Source of the DNA: Zopfochytrium polystomum
Taxonomy: Eukaryota > Chytridiomycota > Chytridiomycetes > Chytridiales > Chytridiaceae
NCBI GenBank assembly: GCA_025765615.1
Contig: JAIVFJ010000026.1
Span: forward strand, 400,458-464,457
Direction: 5' to 3'
Length of the DNA stretch: 64,000 nucleotides
The position numbers and the translations under genes were made by a program. The notes beneath the pieces were generated by a model. It was not told the origin of the DNA, did not search any database, and saw nothing but the letters and a program-made list of their open reading frames with translations. Positions 62,390 through 64,000 of this stretch are shown one piece after another. Within the stretch, counting starts at the first letter, position 1. Every line of letters starts with the position of its first letter.

Positions 62390-64000
62390 ATGTCGATTGC
62401 CCCTCGCGCTCCACTTCTGCCCTGGCATCTCTCGAGTATACACGCCTACTGGCTGCACCAGACCCAGCCAAGGCGGAAAAGTTTGAAGGTGGTGCTTGCT
62501 GATTCGAGTTTATTCTTAGAGGAGCTCGCTTTCCTTGTTCCAGCGTTCGATAAGGACCGCTTCGACTGGATCAAGGACAATCTTTCGTTCAAGCTGGCGA
62601 ATTGTGGATTCCCCAAGGATCTAATGGATCGACTGTGTGGCGAGCCCGCGGACTATCTGCTTGCCAGCAAAGGATGGTGGCTGTGTGAGTCCGAACAGCC
62701 CCCGAACATGAGCGTTGCGGCCAAGGTTGCACAATCGGCGTGCCTTGCAACGGAATCTCCAACCCTCAACATTAGTTTGAGTGATGACGGGCTTCCTGAA
62801 TTGCCCAATCACCTCAAAAACGTTACGCTGTATGCGGAGAAGTTTCCGATCGGTGATGTAAATGCACAAGAAGCGAACCTCCTTGGGGCCCAGCAGAAGT
62901 GGGTGGCTCGGGAACTGATTCCTCGATTGGGCTACAACAAGGAGACGGTCGAAATTGTCGTGAAGAATCTGGACAGATTTATCGTTCGTGGGCTTGTCAC
63001 TGTTCGTGGAGACAGAATTGTCAACCGCGAATCGTTCCGCAATTTTATTCGAAAATACTGCCCCATCGATCCGAAAGCACCACCCGAGCTGGCTGTTGTC
63101 TCCTGCGTGGATCACGATTATGTCAAGAGAGCGTTTCAGCGCGAATTCACTGATCCTCTCCACTATCTTATCAGCTTTCGAAAGGAACTGGAAAAGGCTG
63201 CGAGTGGATGGAAAGACAAATACTACTACCCTGGTGTGTCCCTAATTCAAACGTCTGGATCTGGAAAATCACGAGCAGTGGCTCAGTTGGCGATCCCAAT
63301 TTCCAAAAAAATGCCTGGACTATTCGTAGTGTACTGCAGCTTCATGGCAAAAGACGCAAGCGGGTTTCCAGGGCGGTCAAAGATTGCGGATAGACTCCTT
63401 GCCGCTGTCGATGAGTCAGATTTCATGAGATACTTTGCAGCCTGCTACGCTTTAATCAAGGATGAATCAACCGAATTTCCTGCAGAAGCTGATTGATCCC
63501 ACATCTGCAGATAAGTTCTGGGAAAAAGTGGACACTGAGATGAATTCACCGCTGAATTTAGATTCTGAAAACAGCGTGTTTGCCGACAGTGAAAAACTTA
63601 AAGTTGTGTTCGTGTTTGACGAAGCGAGGCAGCTGCTATCTGACAGAGCAGGCAACCCAGTGGAAGCGAAAATGACGCCCTTTTACTTGATGCGTGCCGC
63701 TGCTCGAAATTTTGCCTCTTCCAGTCTGGCAGTTGTAGTTATAATGGATACCAAGTCGCGGCTTTCTGATCTATCTCCAACCGCTAGACGCGACCCTTCG
63801 GAAAAGGTTGCAACTGGCAAACTAAAGCATTTCCCCCCTCTCTATCTCATTGGAAGTGTGATGTTGGCCTCCTCAGTCGTTACGGTCTACCACTGGAAAC
63901 TGCACTTGATCCTTTTGAGTATCTCAGCCATGGTCGACCACTATGGAAGTCTTTGTTGGATCAACGTAAAGACATCGGCCATGTCGTCAGCTTGCAGTTT
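62390..64000 (+). CDS. NTPase copy D, 5' part only (runs off the window)
   Basis: The most diverged copy. From the Met at 62390: header LSSIHAYWLHQTQ, helical N-terminal region (DKDRFDWIKDNLSFKLANCG), the FTDPLHYLISFRKELEKAAS segment, then the P-loop YYYPGVSLIQTSGSGKSRAV (about 63221-63285), FVVYCSFMAKDASGFPGRSK and, after a frame change, Walker B VVFVFDEARQLL (about 63604-63640) and PFYLMRAAARNFASS. A one-base shift lies near 63480-63500. A second is near 63855, where the family reads IGSVDVGLLS but one base is missing. Beyond that the frame continues with a LSHG-like region to the window end. Copy D has its own header and no identity blocks with A or B, so it is an old paralogue. The frameshifts may be errors. 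Confidence 0.78.

Overview
The window looks like nuclear DNA of a filamentous or zoosporic fungus, most likely a chytrid (inference). Nearly every gene is split by short GT-AG introns of about 50-80 nt. The gene set is fungal: a modular GH18 chitinase with LysM and CBM18 modules, a WSC-domain surface protein, Sel1-repeat, GH3 beta-glucosidase, acetyl-CoA synthetase, GPI-anchored, SLC41, FAM210, SOUL, CBS-domain and RecQ/Sgs1-type genes. There are no operons and I found no tRNA, rRNA or CRISPR array.

Layout. 1-5.6 kb: three minus-strand genes (unknown, SOUL heme-binding, unknown). 5.8-8.7 kb: a damaged modular chitinase running directly into a broken metallophosphoesterase remnant. 9.5-11.1 kb: a GC-rich Pro/Ser/Ala-rich gene of unknown function. 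12-15.3 kb: a long Sel1-repeat gene. 16-17.1 kb: a decayed piggyBac transposase. 17.5-22.4 kb: copy A of a large P-loop NTPase/putative nuclease gene, flanked on both sides by fragments of the Pro-rich gene. 23-25.4 kb: WSC protein. 27.2-30.7 kb: copy C of the NTPase gene, wrecked by two solo LTRs and a MITE. 31.2-41.6 kb: housekeeping block (RecQ helicase, FAM210/DUF1279, GPI protein, CBS protein, membrane protein). 42.4-44.3 kb: decayed kinase-like remnant and another Pro-rich fragment. 45.2-48.1 kb: NTPase copy B. 48.4-56.3 kb: a secreted CP-repeat protein, SLC41 transporter and acetyl-CoA synthetase. 58.8-61.3 kb: a frameshifted GH3 beta-glucosidase. 62.4 kb to the end: NTPase copy D.

The most unusual feature is the NTPase family: four copies in 64 kb. 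Each encodes, or once encoded, a protein of about 1,070 residues with an N-terminal LSS-x-AY-x-LH header, a P-loop (SGSGKS), a Walker B (VVFVFDEAR) and a C-terminal region with a D...VKN signature like a PD-(D/E)XK nuclease, plus a Lys/Arg-rich nuclear-localisation-like patch. This resembles the NTPase-nuclease modules described for Crinkler-type (CRN) effectors and related transposon proteins (family inference). Copies A and B are nearly identical over their 3' part but clearly diverged over their first kilobase. Single-base frameshifts recur in otherwise well preserved genes (copy A, copy D, acetyl-CoA synthetase, GH3), so either recent pseudogenisation or uncorrected sequencing errors must be considered.

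All exon models were made by eye from GT-AG signals and frame continuity. Those whose total coding length is an exact multiple of three are stated as such.
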